DNA of 64,000 nt from an uncultured Bacilli bacterium. Lineage in GTDB: Bacteria > Bacillota_I > Bacilli_A > RF39 > UBA660. The stretch is taken from the NCBI GenBank assembly GCA_910587325.1, contig CAJUKB010000002.1, forward strand, positions 1 to 64,000. Direction: 5' to 3'. Numbering within the stretch: the stretch's first letter is position 1; each line of letters begins with the position of its first letter. Under the pieces are notes generated by a model. The model worked only from the letters and a program-made list of their open reading frames with translations, was not told the DNA's origin and did not search any database. Positions 8,275-17,329 of this stretch are shown piece by piece. A program made the position numbers and the translations under genes.

Positions 8275-9244
8275 TCTCTTGCTCATATTGATTCAATATA
8301 TTTAGTAACTCTTCACTCGTTTTACAAGAACAAACGAGTGCTTTCATTTCTTTACTTTTTGGCATTCCTTTTAAATAAAACAGAAGATTTGTACGTATTT
8401 CAAGCAAAGCAACATGCTCATTTTTATCTGCTTTTAAAGTTTCAAAATGACGTTTCATCATCGCTATTTTTTCTTTGTTTGTTGGAGGTTCTATTCTTTT
8501 TCCTTCCTCTACATAAAAAACACACTCACGAATTAACCAAGGATTTCCTAAAATTCCTCTGCCAATCATAACAGCATCACATCTGGTATCATCGAGCATT
8601 TTTTGAGCAAGTTCTTTACTGGTGATATCCCCATTACCAATCACAGGAATAGAAACGCTTTCTTTCACTTGTTTAATAATATTCCAATCTGCTTTACCAG
8701 AATATCCTTGGCTTCTTGTTCTTGCATGAATCGTTATCGCACTTGCTCCGGCACTTTCAATAATTTTTGCAACCTCTACCGCATTAATACTTGCCTCATC
8801 CCAACCACTACGAATTTTTACCGTTACAGGAACAGATACAGCCTTTACAACTGCACTTACAATTTCTTTTATCTTACTTGGATTTTTTAAAAGAGCACTT
8901 CCAGCTTGGTTTTTTAAAGCCACTTTTGGAACAGGACAACCCATGTTGATATCAATAATATCGGGATGCATTACTTTTTCTACTCTCTTAGCAGCAAACA
9001 CGAAACTATCTACATCGTTTCCAAATATTTGTTGAGCGATTGGGCGTTCCATCTCATCCATTTTAAGCATAGCAAGTGTTTTTTCGCTTTCATAATAGAT
9101 AGCTTTATCACTTACCATTTCAGCGTAGATTAAGCCTGCACCCATTTCTTTAATAATCTTACGAAAACTAGTATTTGAAAAACCTGCCATTGGTGCCATT
9201 ACAATCCGATTTTTTATTTCTATATTTCCTATTTTCCATTTCAT
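8258..9244 (-). CDS. dus: tRNA-dihydrouridine synthase
   Basis: FMN enzyme that reduces uridine in the tRNA D-loop. The 328-residue chain has MAPMAGFSN at the start, the catalytic Cys103 in NMGCPVPK, KIRSGWD, the HARTRSQGYSG block and GRGILGNPW, all Dus landmarks. The DusB type is closest. The ATG at 9244 is chosen because AAAGGTG precedes it; the longer frame to 9298 has no such site and adds 18 unconserved residues. Confidence 0.93.
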   Translation of the reverse strand: MKWKIGNIEIKNRIVMAPMAGFSNTSFRKIIKEMGAGLIYAEMVSDKAIYYESEKTLAMLKMDEMERPIAQQIFGNDVDSFVFAAKRVEKVMHPDIIDINMGCPVPKVALKNQAGSALLKNPSKIKEIVSAVVKAVSVPVTVKIRSGWDEASINAVEVAKIIESAGASAITIHARTRSQGYSGKADWNIIKQVKESVSIPVIGNGDITSKELAQKMLDDTRCDAVMIGRGILGNPWLIRECVFYVEEGKRIEPPTNKEKIAMMKRHFETLKADKNEHVALLEIRTNLLFYLKGMPKSKEMKALVCSCKTSEELLNILNQYEQEIKEID

Positions 9245-9323
9245 TTTTATCACCTTTAAACCTGCTTTTCTTAATAAGGAAATATTTGAGTCTCTCAATT
9301 TAAATATAAGTTGAAAATAAACT

Positions 9324-10219
9324 TTATAGATTCTCTATTTCTTCTATGGTGAATCCTGTTAATTTGCTTATCTGTTCTTTTGTTATTCCATCCATCTTCA
9401 ACATAGCTTTAATTAATTTTATTTTCTCCTGTTTGGAACCCTCATCACGTCCTTCATTAAGTCCCTTATTTAGTCCCTCATTAAAGCCACTATCGAATCC
9501 TTCTTTAAACCCTTCTTCTTTCATCTCTTCATCAATTTGTCTTTGTAATTCCTCTTCACTACAATAGAAGGCTTCATCAAACTGACGCAGAAAATTTTCT
9601 AAATTCTTTTTTACCATATGAACCTCTTTATCTCCCTTATAGATTTTGCTTAAAATGGTTTCATCTTCTACCACAAATAAAGCTAAATCTTTTAATAACC
9701 CTTCGTTAATCTTATTATAATCAACTTTTTTAAAATAAGAAAGGTTTATATCGTAAATTTTTATTAAATTGTATATTCTATATGATGTTTTGTTTCCATC
9801 AAAGTGGTTTCATAAACAAATTCCCCTAACCCATACACATTATCTCGAGCATTAATGTTAATGATTGTGATTGGTTTTAAATTTTTATAATTTTCAGAAT
9901 TGATAAGTTGTCTTAATGTTAATTGATACCCATACGTAATACTTTTTGTTTTAGAAATAGAACTTCTGCTATAGTTCACTTCTATTCCAAAATAAATATT
10001 ACCATCAAAAAAAGGTAAATCTCTTACTGAATTTATAATGTTTGCATTACTTCCAAACTCTGGATGCACAGGTACTAAATTATCTTTTAAACATTCATAG
10101 GGAATATTTGTTGTATGTGCTATAATTCTTGCTACATAATTACGAATATCTTGATTTTCATAAGACAAAACTTTTTTAATCACTTTATCATTTAAAAATT
10201 TAAGTTCTATAATAAACAC
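9324..10219 (-). pseudogene. Rpn-family PD-(D/E)xK nuclease, frameshifted (copy A)
   Basis: The Rpn/PDDEXK_2 family (YhgA-like recombination-promoting nuclease). The N-terminal 151 residues carry the nuclease core (ELKFLNDKV, DGNIYFGIEVNYS, TYGYQLTLRQL) and run from GTG at 10219 to a TAA at 9764. The rest continues in another frame from about 9766 with KIYDINLSYFKK and ends with the Gly-rich repeats (EGF, EGL, EGR) and a C-terminal helix typical of the family. Restoring one base near 9766-9770 rejoins the frames at a family-typical TNLIKIYD stretch and gives about 299 residues. So it is broken by one single-base loss, otherwise intact. A second broken copy lies at 48734-49578 with the same leader. 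Confidence 0.85.
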
Positions 10220-10271
10220 CTCCTATACTTATATATACACCGCAAATTGGTGATTTCCTTTTTTTGGAGGT
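10217..10271. repeat. Leader repeat of Rpn copy A
   Basis: About 55 bp just upstream of Rpn copy A, nearly nine tenths identical to 49576-49631 upstream of Rpn copy B. The conserved core is AATTGGTGATTTCC plus a T tract. It holds the GGAGGTG ribosome site and a TATATA stretch in the gene direction, so it acts at least as a shared promoter and leader. Confidence 0.8.
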
Positions 10272-10310
10272 CAATTTTCACTTTAAAACAAAGTTATGTT
10301 ACTTTTACAA

Positions 10311-10871
10311 TCATAGGAATACTTCAACTTCGTCATCTTGTTCTAAACTAGCCGCATTGGCATCGTCCGTATCAATATGAAAGGCAAGTACTCCATTTTC
10401 ACTCACCTTAATATGAGCATCTAGTAAACAAGATTTATCGCCCTTTATAGATACTTGTACTAAATCTCCATCATTTACTTTCCATTCATTAGCTAAACTA
10501 GGATTAATATGAATATGACGCTCTGCTATTATACAAACATTCTCTAACGTTACTTCTCCCTTTTCTCCGACAATTGTGATAGCTTCACTATTTTCCAAAT
10601 CGCCACTTTTGCGTACTGGAGGATTTATTCCTAATTTCCTCGCATCACTTCTAGAAATCTCTACTTGATTGTAACTACGGTAGGGACCAATTATACGGAC
10701 ATGTTCTATTGTTCCTTTCTGTGTTTTTAACGTCACCACTTCATTAGCTGCAAAATCTCCAGTTTGCGTTAAATCGTTTTTCTTAGTTAAAGGAGTTGCA
10801 AATAACATATTATATACATCTTCTGTCAAATGTACATGACGATTGCTAATTCCTACTTTTACTTTTTTCAT
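10311..10871 (-). CDS. pduL: Phosphate propanoyltransferase (PduL-type phosphotransacylase)
   Basis: Transfers an acyl group between CoA and phosphate. Two PTAC domains are seen with metal-binding His motifs: NRHVHLT near residue 10 and ERHIHI near 115, plus the GPYRSYNQVEISRSDA block. The 186 residues lack the N-terminal microcompartment targeting extension, and no microcompartment genes are near, so this is likely a housekeeping phosphate acetyltransferase working with acetate kinase. The ATG at 10871 follows AAGGTG by six bases and overlaps the upstream ASCH gene by 26 bases. Confidence 0.9.
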   Translation of the reverse strand: MKKVKVGISNRHVHLTEDVYNMLFATPLTKKNDLTQTGDFAANEVVTLKTQKGTIEHVRIIGPYRSYNQVEISRSDARKLGINPPVRKSGDLENSEAITIVGEKGEVTLENVCIIAERHIHINPSLANEWKVNDGDLVQVSIKGDKSCLLDAHIKVSENGVLAFHIDTDDANAASLEQDDEVEVFL

Positions 10872-11286
10872 GTATTTCACCTTCATAATCCCATAAACTT
10901 AATTTGCCATTGATTGGAATTGGTTCCAACTCCACTATATTTTCTAACTTAAAGCCAAAACCATCCCATGGCTTTTCATAACGCTCTTGATAATCCTTTT
11001 TATGAATAATTCCATAATACACTAAAGGATTTTTTTCTTGTAATAAAGAGACCATACTATCATCTATATAAACACAATCGGTTAGTTTTGCTTTTGCTAG
11101 TATACATCCTGTTGGATATTCTAGGTTTAAGTGTTTGAAACGTTTCATCGCTTTTTTATCCACACCCTTGCCCGCATGAATTAAAATATCTCCTCTATAT
11201 TTGGTTCTCCAAGTACGAAATTCATATTCCTTATACCCCTTTGCAATCAATGTAGCAAATGGCTGTTTAATCGTAATTACTTTCAT
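10846..11286 (-). CDS. ASCH-domain protein
   Basis: The 146 residues begin with an RNA-binding ASCH fold: ITIKQPFATLIAKGYKEYEFR contains the G-x-K-x-x-E signature, followed by GDILIHAGKG and a conserved C-terminal beta core. ASCH proteins bind or act on modified nucleosides; some are acetylcytidine amidohydrolases. The gene overlaps the pduL start, so they share an mRNA, but no functional tie is obvious. Confidence 0.8.
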   Translation of the reverse strand: MKVITIKQPFATLIAKGYKEYEFRTWRTKYRGDILIHAGKGVDKKAMKRFKHLNLEYPTGCILAKAKLTDCVYIDDSMVSLLQEKNPLVYYGIIHKKDYQERYEKPWDGFGFKLENIVELEPIPINGKLSLWDYEGEIHEKSKSRN

Positions 11287-11349
11287 TTTTCCACCTATTT
11301 AGTATTTTATCATAAATTAATGCCATATTAAATAAAGAAGGAGGATACC

Positions 11350-11550
11350 ATGAAAAATCAAAATTGTGGAGACTGTAAAGATTCTAAACAAGGTAAAGCG
11401 TATATAGATGAAGAAACAGGCTTGCTTTGTGTAGAAATAGTAGAAAAATATGAAAAACCACAAGGTAAAAAAACATTAGTTCCTTATATTTGTACAACAT
11501 GCGGAACTGTCAATTGGAAATGCATTGATCCCAATGAAAAGGAATCATAA
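11350..11550 (+). CDS. Small zinc-ribbon-like protein
   Basis: Not a named family that I recognise. In 66 residues there are two Cys pairs (CGDC near 6 and CTTC near 48) plus further single Cys, as in a zinc ribbon. A strong AAGGAGG site precedes the ATG, and a perfect 9-bp terminator follows directly, so it is a monocistronic, probably real, small gene. Confidence 0.65.
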   Translation: MKNQNCGDCKDSKQGKAYIDEETGLLCVEIVEKYEKPQGKKTLVPYICTTCGTVNWKCIDPNEKES

Positions 11551-11551
11551 A

Positions 11552-11587
11552 AGAGACTAAATTTTGTTTTTTAGTCTCTATTTTTTT
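11552..11587 (+). terminator. Terminator of the zinc-ribbon gene
   Basis: AGAGACTAA / TTAGTCTCT, a perfect 9-bp stem with a 10-nt loop and a T7 tail. Confidence 0.9.
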
Positions 11588-11649
11588 GTTATTTCTAAGA
11601 AGCTTCTCTGCTATTCTCGTTAACTAAAACCTATGCTTTTTCTTTTAAA

Positions 11650-12130
11650 ATTATATTATTCATTGATACTAATTCTATAAGGTGTTTCTTTTGTTCCTTC
11701 TCCACTTTTATATAAGGCATTACTTTTTAAGTAGAAGGTTGGTCAAATTCTTTTATATGGTTTATCTTCACTGGTCCATGTTATTGTTAATACAAATCTA
11801 TATCCAACTCCTATCCCATGAAAACTTCATTTTTCGCGGGCTTTATTAAATTCTATTGTTAAGTAATTAAGGATTTCATAGAAAGTTTTTCTCTTTAATC
11901 CTGTTTGAAGTTTAAACTCTTTTTTCATCTATTATACTGATTATTTTTTCATATCTTATTTCAATTCTTTTTTTACCTCTTCTTCAAAGGTTATTTTCTA
12001 CTAAATTTAAAAATTCTTCATCTATTTTTTTACTTTTAGAATCCATTAATTTACTTATTGCAAACGCAATGATTAGTCATATACTTATTTCTATAAATAT
12101 CATCAATGCATATATCATATTTTTCAACTA
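11650..12130 (-). pseudogene. Decayed gene fragments
   Basis: No intact gene lies in 11590-12148. Read on the minus strand, pieces of protein appear between stops: near 11830-11930 a FKLQTGLKRKTFYEIL stretch resembling the start of IS5-like transposases, near 11760-11800 TWTSEDKPYKR, and near 11670-11740 YLKSNALYKSGEGTKETPY, which resembles the ends of pilin-like secreted proteins of gut Firmicutes. Upstream, near 12000-12120, a hydrophobic start and SKLMDSKSKKIDEEF are seen. Family links are tentative. Confidence 0.45.
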
Positions 12131-12148
12131 TTATTAGGTTAACACATT

Positions 12149-13414
12149 TCATTTTTTAAATATAGCTTGACGAACAGGTCTACTATTTTTTTCATTTTTT
12201 ATATACTCTTCTATTCTTTTTAAATTCTTCTCTTGATAACCAGCCATTTTTGTATCATGAATTGCCTTTTTAATTTCTCTTAACTCTAAAGTATCTATAC
12301 TTTTAAGTTTATTTATTCGACTTTTTTCTAAAACTTCATTTGCTTGCGTATTATTATAATCAACTGAACTATAGCAAAACAACTCTAAATTAGGATAAAG
12401 TTTTTTTAACTTACTTGCAATTAATAATCCTTCTGGATCAAAATCACCATTATAATAAAGTTTAGTTTTAGAATCAATTTTTTCCATCAAGCGATAAAAA
12501 GCTAGATTGGGCATACCTGATGTAATAATAATACTTATAGGTTCATCTTTAAAATAATTTAAAATCGAAGGGTTCTCGAAAATAAATATCTTATCATTTA
12601 ATCCATATAACTTTTTTAAATTAGCAATATTATTTAAATTAATATTAAGTGGTCCAAACCTCCTAAAAAATATTTCTAACTCAGAATGACCAAATAAATT
12701 ATGAACGATACAATAATTAGAGATAGCATCACTATAAACGTTAATTTTTTCTAATAAGTTCCATTTATCATCAATAGTTTCAATGCGAGAAATATTCAAA
12801 ATGCCACTTAAACAACGCAAAAAAAGTGAACTAGTACTAGAGCCAAAATCTAGAAAATGGGGATTTCCTGTAAGTGATGCATAAATCGGCATAGAAGTAG
12901 GAAACTCTGGAATATTATTAAGTAGTTTATCAATTTTAAGCAATGTATCACGTAACTGATTTTTATTTTTGGTATAACGTGTTTTTAATAATTTACCTGT
13001 AGCTGTTTTTTCTAAAATACTTTTTAAAAGATAAGAAATAATTTCTTGGTTATCCATCATATTTAAAGTATCTTCTAAAAATCCACGATACTCATCTTCT
13101 TTTTCCAATACTCTTTCCTTTTTAGTTTTTATTTCCTTAATATCTAAATAATTAATAACTAAATCATATAAACTAAAATTTTCAAATTTAGATTTTGAAA
13201 TTACATTCATAAACTTTTTTAACGGAATACTAACACTTTCCAGAACTTTGAAGTTTTCTCCAAAGAATAAAGAAAAAGAGGCACTTTCTTCTTCTGTAAT
13301 ACTTTCTAGTTTAACCACACCATTAAAATTACCTTGTGATTCATATTTATTTTTTAACCCTAAAAAATAACGATAAAAACCTGGTTTATTTTTAAAATAC
13401 TCGATATAATCCAT
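12149..13414 (-). CDS. JetD-like protein of a Wadjet type II system (TIGR02679, DUF2399)
   Basis: The 421 residues match the JetD_II layout: an N-terminal DUF3323-like half and a C-terminal Toprim-like DUF2399 domain with the acidic motif NGDFDPEGLLIA near residue 325, as in topoisomerase VI A-like nucleases. In complete systems JetD is the nuclease that cuts plasmid DNA gripped by the JetABC condensin. The ATG directly follows the stop of the JetC fragment. The frame is uninterrupted, but JetA, JetB and most of JetC are gone, so the protein is orphaned. Confidence 0.85.
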   Translation of the reverse strand: MDYIEYFKNKPGFYRYFLGLKNKYESQGNFNGVVKLESITEEESASFSLFFGENFKVLESVSIPLKKFMNVISKSKFENFSLYDLVINYLDIKEIKTKKERVLEKEDEYRGFLEDTLNMMDNQEIISYLLKSILEKTATGKLLKTRYTKNKNQLRDTLLKIDKLLNNIPEFPTSMPIYASLTGNPHFLDFGSSTSSLFLRCLSGILNISRIETIDDKWNLLEKINVYSDAISNYCIVHNLFGHSELEIFFRRFGPLNINLNNIANLKKLYGLNDKIFIFENPSILNYFKDEPISIIITSGMPNLAFYRLMEKIDSKTKLYYNGDFDPEGLLIASKLKKLYPNLELFCYSSVDYNNTQANEVLEKSRINKLKSIDTLELREIKKAIHDTKMAGYQEKNLKRIEEYIKNEKNSRPVRQAIFKK

Positions 13415-13720
13415 TTATTCACCATCCAGATTTATTAACTCAGTTCCATTCCAACGATGTCTTTTCACTCCAATCGTTTTAGAAGCATGATCACTTATTA
13501 ATTCACATATCGAAATATCACTAATAGATGGATAATCACACCCTAAGGCTTGACTAGTCAAAATATAATCCAAATTAAATGATTTTAATATTCCAAACAT
13601 TTCTTCAATATTAGCATCATCTACCCCAGCAAATGCTTCATCTAAAGCGATAAGACGTGGAGCATAGGCCTCTGCACTAGATAATTTTGCAGCAATACTT
13701 GCAAATAATGGAACATACAA
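13415..13720 (-). pseudogene. JetC-like SMC ATPase (TIGR02680), C-terminal fragment
   Basis: About 100 residues equal to the end of JetC_II/SbcC-like ATPases: YVPLFASIAAKLSS, Walker B RLIALDEAFAGVDDANIEEMF, and LTSQALGCDY. A full protein exceeds 1,000 residues; here the frame begins just after where the ABC signature (SGGE) should be. Walker A and the coiled coils are missing. The break lies near 13720, only about 70 bases from the next, opposite gene, so a deletion joined unrelated DNA. Confidence 0.85.
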
Positions 13721-13792
13721 TTATTTAAAAAACTATCCTCTATAATTCTTTATAAGAAAATGCTATAATGAATTAAGATAAGGAGTACTGAT

Positions 13793-13990
13793 ATGGATTT
13801 ATTTACAATAGAAATTAATCATCAAAAATATACTTTTCTTGAGGCTGTCAACTTAGAAAATAAAGAATATATTGCTTATATGGATAATACAAATGTATAT
13901 GTAAGTGAATGTGTAAAAAAAGAAGATTTATTTTTTAAAGACGTTAGTGATGAAATGTATAGAAAAGTAATAGAGGCACTTCATTTATGA
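13793..13990 (+). CDS. Small conserved-type protein, DUF1292-like
   Basis: The 65 residues have a beta-strand pattern and an ending similar to DUF1292 proteins (an element reading KYTFLEAVNLENKEYIAYMD), but the match is loose. A TATAAT box near 13763 and an AAGGAG site precede the ATG. The stop overlaps the start of the transglycosylase gene by ATGA, so both are made together. Confidence 0.6.
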   Translation: MDLFTIEINHQKYTFLEAVNLENKEYIAYMDNTNVYVSECVKKEDLFFKDVSDEMYRKVIEALHL

Positions 13991-15279
13991 AAACAATTTA
14001 TACCTATCATTTTAGTAATAGAAAATTCACTTGTACGATTGAAAGTAATGAAAAAATAATTAAACTACAAGAAAGAAAAGCAATAGAAAGCTTGCAACTT
14101 TTGGATACTCTCTCATTTGATAAAATCCAAGTTTTTAAACATTCCATACGTTTATATAAAGGAAACTTTGAAATCCATTTGCGAGATTTAGATTTATTCG
14201 TCCAAAACAAACTAGATCAATATATTCCTAAATTGTATAAAAAACTTGAAGAATCTATAAAAGATTATTTACGAATGGAAGCAAAGAAAAAGCAAAAACA
14301 AAATAAAAAATTAAATCCACAGAATAAAATTTTTAAAGTAACAATAGGTGCTACTTTAATGATGGTATTATTATCGAGTATAAGTTTAAAAACAGAAGAT
14401 GGAAAAATAAATGAATCCACCTCCATTGAAACGGACTCTCTAAATCAAGAAAATAGCTTTGAAGAAAACAATACTTTTTCCATTCCAAAAGAAGATATTG
14501 TAGAAACAGAAAATAGGATAGAGGAAAGTAATGTTCAAATGCAGACAACAAAAGAAATGCAATCACCTTTAGAGGAAGAAAATTTAAGCGCCATGCAAAA
14601 TCAGGAAAATATAGTTTATTTAAATTATACAAAAACAGATGATTTAATAAAAAAAGAAGATGCTTCTGAAGAATACGAAGAACTTGCGAATTGGTGTGGG
14701 GAAAAATGGGGAATGAGTCCTAATTTAATCTTAATGCAGAAGACGCAAGAATCTGAAGGGGATGAAGAAAATCTCATGCAGATTGACTGGGATAAATGGG
14801 CTGGAGAACCGATACGCGCCTATAATTTTCGTGATAACAAGTACGAAACTTTTCTTTTAACCAATAATCCTACTGAAGAACAAAAAGCAAACTGTACATG
14901 CATTACACAAAACGATTTGAAAAATCCAAAAACAAATATGTCGATAGGATGTGTTCTTTTAAGAAAATCCGCTGAATATATGGATTATCATATTATGGCC
15001 GCACTACAATGTTACAATTTAGGGCCTGGAAATATGGATAAAATATTTGATAAAATCAAAGAAGAAACAGGACAAACTAAAGAAGAAATATTAAGTGACC
15101 AAACGAATATTACTTTCTATAATTATACCTATGTTCCTGGGGAAGGCGATCCTAATTATTTAAGTAATGTTTTTCAATTCATAGATGAATATGGTGACTC
15201 TATTACTTTTAAACATTTACAAAATGGTGAAGTAGTAGAAGAGACACTGCATGTATATAATGAAGAACGCATTTTATAA
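13987..15279 (+). CDS. Membrane-anchored lytic transglycosylase-like protein
   Basis: In 430 residues: a cytoplasmic N-terminus (about 1-112), a basic stretch then one membrane span (about 114-133), a low-complexity Glu/Asn/Ser-rich linker, and a C-terminal SLT/lysozyme-like domain (about 225-400). The domain shows the expected catalytic Glu in QKTQESEGD near 255, and CYNLGPGNM equals the AYNxGPG motif of transglycosylases. It likely cuts peptidoglycan outside the membrane. The cytoplasmic half and the small coupled gene suggest control from inside the cell. Confidence 0.8.
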   Translation: MKTIYTYHFSNRKFTCTIESNEKIIKLQERKAIESLQLLDTLSFDKIQVFKHSIRLYKGNFEIHLRDLDLFVQNKLDQYIPKLYKKLEESIKDYLRMEAKKKQKQNKKLNPQNKIFKVTIGATLMMVLLSSISLKTEDGKINESTSIETDSLNQENSFEENNTFSIPKEDIVETENRIEESNVQMQTTKEMQSPLEEENLSAMQNQENIVYLNYTKTDDLIKKEDASEEYEELANWCGEKWGMSPNLILMQKTQESEGDEENLMQIDWDKWAGEPIRAYNFRDNKYETFLLTNNPTEEQKANCTCITQNDLKNPKTNMSIGCVLLRKSAEYMDYHIMAALQCYNLGPGNMDKIFDKIKEETGQTKEEILSDQTNITFYNYTYVPGEGDPNYLSNVFQFIDEYGDSITFKHLQNGEVVEETLHVYNEERIL

Positions 15280-15283
15280 ATTT

Positions 15284-15307
15284 GAACTATTTAGATAGTT
15301 CTTTTTT
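15284..15307 (+). terminator. Terminator of the transglycosylase operon
   Basis: GAACTAT/ATAGTTC stem with a TTAG loop and T6. Confidence 0.8.
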
Positions 15308-15329
15308 GTTTTAAAACGAAAAAAGAAGA

Positions 15330-17312
15330 TTATTTCTCTTCTTTGGTTATTATTTTTCTTAAGTAATCTGCTGTTTTTTCTACACCGTTTTTATCAACAT
15401 TCATCATAATATCGTAATTATTCACGTTATACCAATCTTGATTTGTATAAAACTTATAGTGTTTTGCTCTTTCTTTATTTGTTTTGTTGACAGTTTTTAA
15501 AGCATGTTCTTTTTTTAATTTGTAATACTTTATTGCTCGTTTTACTTTGGATTCCTCATCACTATATAAAAATACTTTTAAAACATTTTTATTGTCTTTT
15601 AAAACAAAATCCGCACACCGACCTACAATGACACAAGATTCTTTAGAAGCTATTTTTTTAATAGTCTTCGATTCAGCAATAAACAGGCGATCATCGTTGT
15701 TATTAACATAAGTTGCTTTCTTTTTTTGATCATTTTTTTCAATATATTCTAACGATAAACCTGATTCTTGTGCTGCTAGGCGGATAAGTTCCTTATCATA
15801 AAATGAAATGCCTAAACTATCTGCTAGTATTTTTCCTACATAACGACCTCCTGAACCATATTCTCTAGAAATTGTTATCACAATTTTAGGACCATGATAA
15901 TTTATTTTTTGTCTTTCTTCTTGTTCTATTTCTTTTGTTTCATTTTGTTTGCTCAATTTTAAATATTCCGAACCAAAAATGAAAATGCAAGCTAAGAAAC
16001 ACAAAATATCTGCAATTGGTCCTGCATATAAAACGCCATAGATTCCTTTTTGAAATACTAAACCAAGTAAGCATGCAACGGGAATAAATAATATAATTTG
16101 ACGTAGGAAGGAAACCATGGTTGCTTTTATCACATTTCCTAAAGATTGAACTACGATGCTTGTCGTAATTTCAAGAGCATTCAGTCCCATAATCAAAACA
16201 AAAGAACGACACATTAAAACAGAAAATTCTATAAATAATTCATAATTTGCATCGGTAGCTGTAATAAATAAACTGACTAGTTGCCCGGGAAATAAAACAA
16301 AAACTAAATTAAAGAAAATACCTATTATAAAGTTGATAGTTAAAACCCTTTTTAACGTTTCTTTTACTCTTTTGTAATTTCCTGCTCCATAGTTAAATCC
16401 TATAATAGGTTGAGCACCAATAGCAATTCCCAATATGGAAGAAATATACAAACTATTAATTTTTGAAATTATTCCATAAACCGATAGAGGGATATCTGCT
16501 CCAAAATGAGTACTTGCTCCTAGTTTTGTAAGCATGTTATTCATAAAAACAAATAATACAAGAACTGTCATTTGGGTAATAAATGAAGATAACCCTAACC
16601 CTAAAGTACGTAAAATGGATTTGTTTATTTTAAAATCGTTTTTGGTTAGTTTTACACTTTTTATCTTACGAATATAGAAAATAGCAATAAGACAAGATAC
16701 TATTTGACCAACCACAGTAGCAATAGCTCCTCCTGCTACTCCTAAATGAAAGCCAAATATAAAGATGGGGTCTAGAATAATGTTGATAACTGCACCAATT
16801 ACTAACATAATCATAGCGTATTTTGGTGAACCATCTGCTCTTATCATATTGGATAACGCGGTATAAATAATGACAAATGGAGAGCCTATTGCAATAATTC
16901 GTCCATAAGAAAGCGCGTAAGGATAGACAGTTTCTGTACTTCCGAATAAGGGAATTAATGTTGGTAGTGCAAAAAAAGATAAAACCCCTACAACTGCAGA
17001 TATAAGAAAAGTAATGGTGATGGCTTGTCCTAATGAGGATGCAGCCTCCTTTTCTTTTCCTTCTCCTAATTTTAAAGATAAGTTAGCACTTGCACCATTT
17101 CCTATTAAAGAGGCAATAGCACCATAAATAATAATAAGAGGAAAAATAACATTCGTTGCAGCATTTCCTACAGTTCCTACACCTTTTCCAATAAAAATTT
17201 GGTCTACAATATTATAAATGGAATTAATAAGTAGACTAATAACACATGGAACGGCAAAAGCTAAAAGTAATTTATTAATCTTATCTTTTTCTAAATTTAA
17301 TTCTTTTTTCAT
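15330..17312 (-). CDS. MATE efflux protein fused to a cytidylate-kinase-like domain
   Basis: Residues 1-445 form a MATE/NorM-type transporter with twelve hydrophobic spans. After a charged linker, residues about 463-655 match the cytidylate-kinase-like family (PF13189): ITISREYGSGGRYVGKILA is its P-loop, followed by SFYDKELI and an IVGRCADFVL block. The kinase half would face the cytoplasm. Such fusions occur in gut Firmicutes, but what is phosphorylated or exported is unknown. There is no frameshift at the junction. An AAAGGA site precedes the ATG, and a leader with alternative hairpins lies upstream. Confidence 0.88.
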   Translation of the reverse strand: MKKELNLEKDKINKLLLAFAVPCVISLLINSIYNIVDQIFIGKGVGTVGNAATNVIFPLIIIYGAIASLIGNGASANLSLKLGEGKEKEAASSLGQAITITFLISAVVGVLSFFALPTLIPLFGSTETVYPYALSYGRIIAIGSPFVIIYTALSNMIRADGSPKYAMIMLVIGAVINIILDPIFIFGFHLGVAGGAIATVVGQIVSCLIAIFYIRKIKSVKLTKNDFKINKSILRTLGLGLSSFITQMTVLVLFVFMNNMLTKLGASTHFGADIPLSVYGIISKINSLYISSILGIAIGAQPIIGFNYGAGNYKRVKETLKRVLTINFIIGIFFNLVFVLFPGQLVSLFITATDANYELFIEFSVLMCRSFVLIMGLNALEITTSIVVQSLGNVIKATMVSFLRQIILFIPVACLLGLVFQKGIYGVLYAGPIADILCFLACIFIFGSEYLKLSKQNETKEIEQEERQKINYHGPKIVITISREYGSGGRYVGKILADSLGISFYDKELIRLAAQESGLSLEYIEKNDQKKKATYVNNNDDRLFIAESKTIKKIASKESCVIVGRCADFVLKDNKNVLKVFLYSDEESKVKRAIKYYKLKKEHALKTVNKTNKERAKHYKFYTNQDWYNVNNYDIMMNVDKNGVEKTADYLRKIITKEEK

Positions 17313-17329
17313 CTTAAAACGTCCTTTCT

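Noticed and set aside
10311..10871. Bacterial microcompartment locus
   Set aside because: PduL lacks a targeting extension and no shell protein genes are nearby.
12149..13720. Intact Wadjet defence system
   Set aside because: JetA, JetB and most of JetC are missing.
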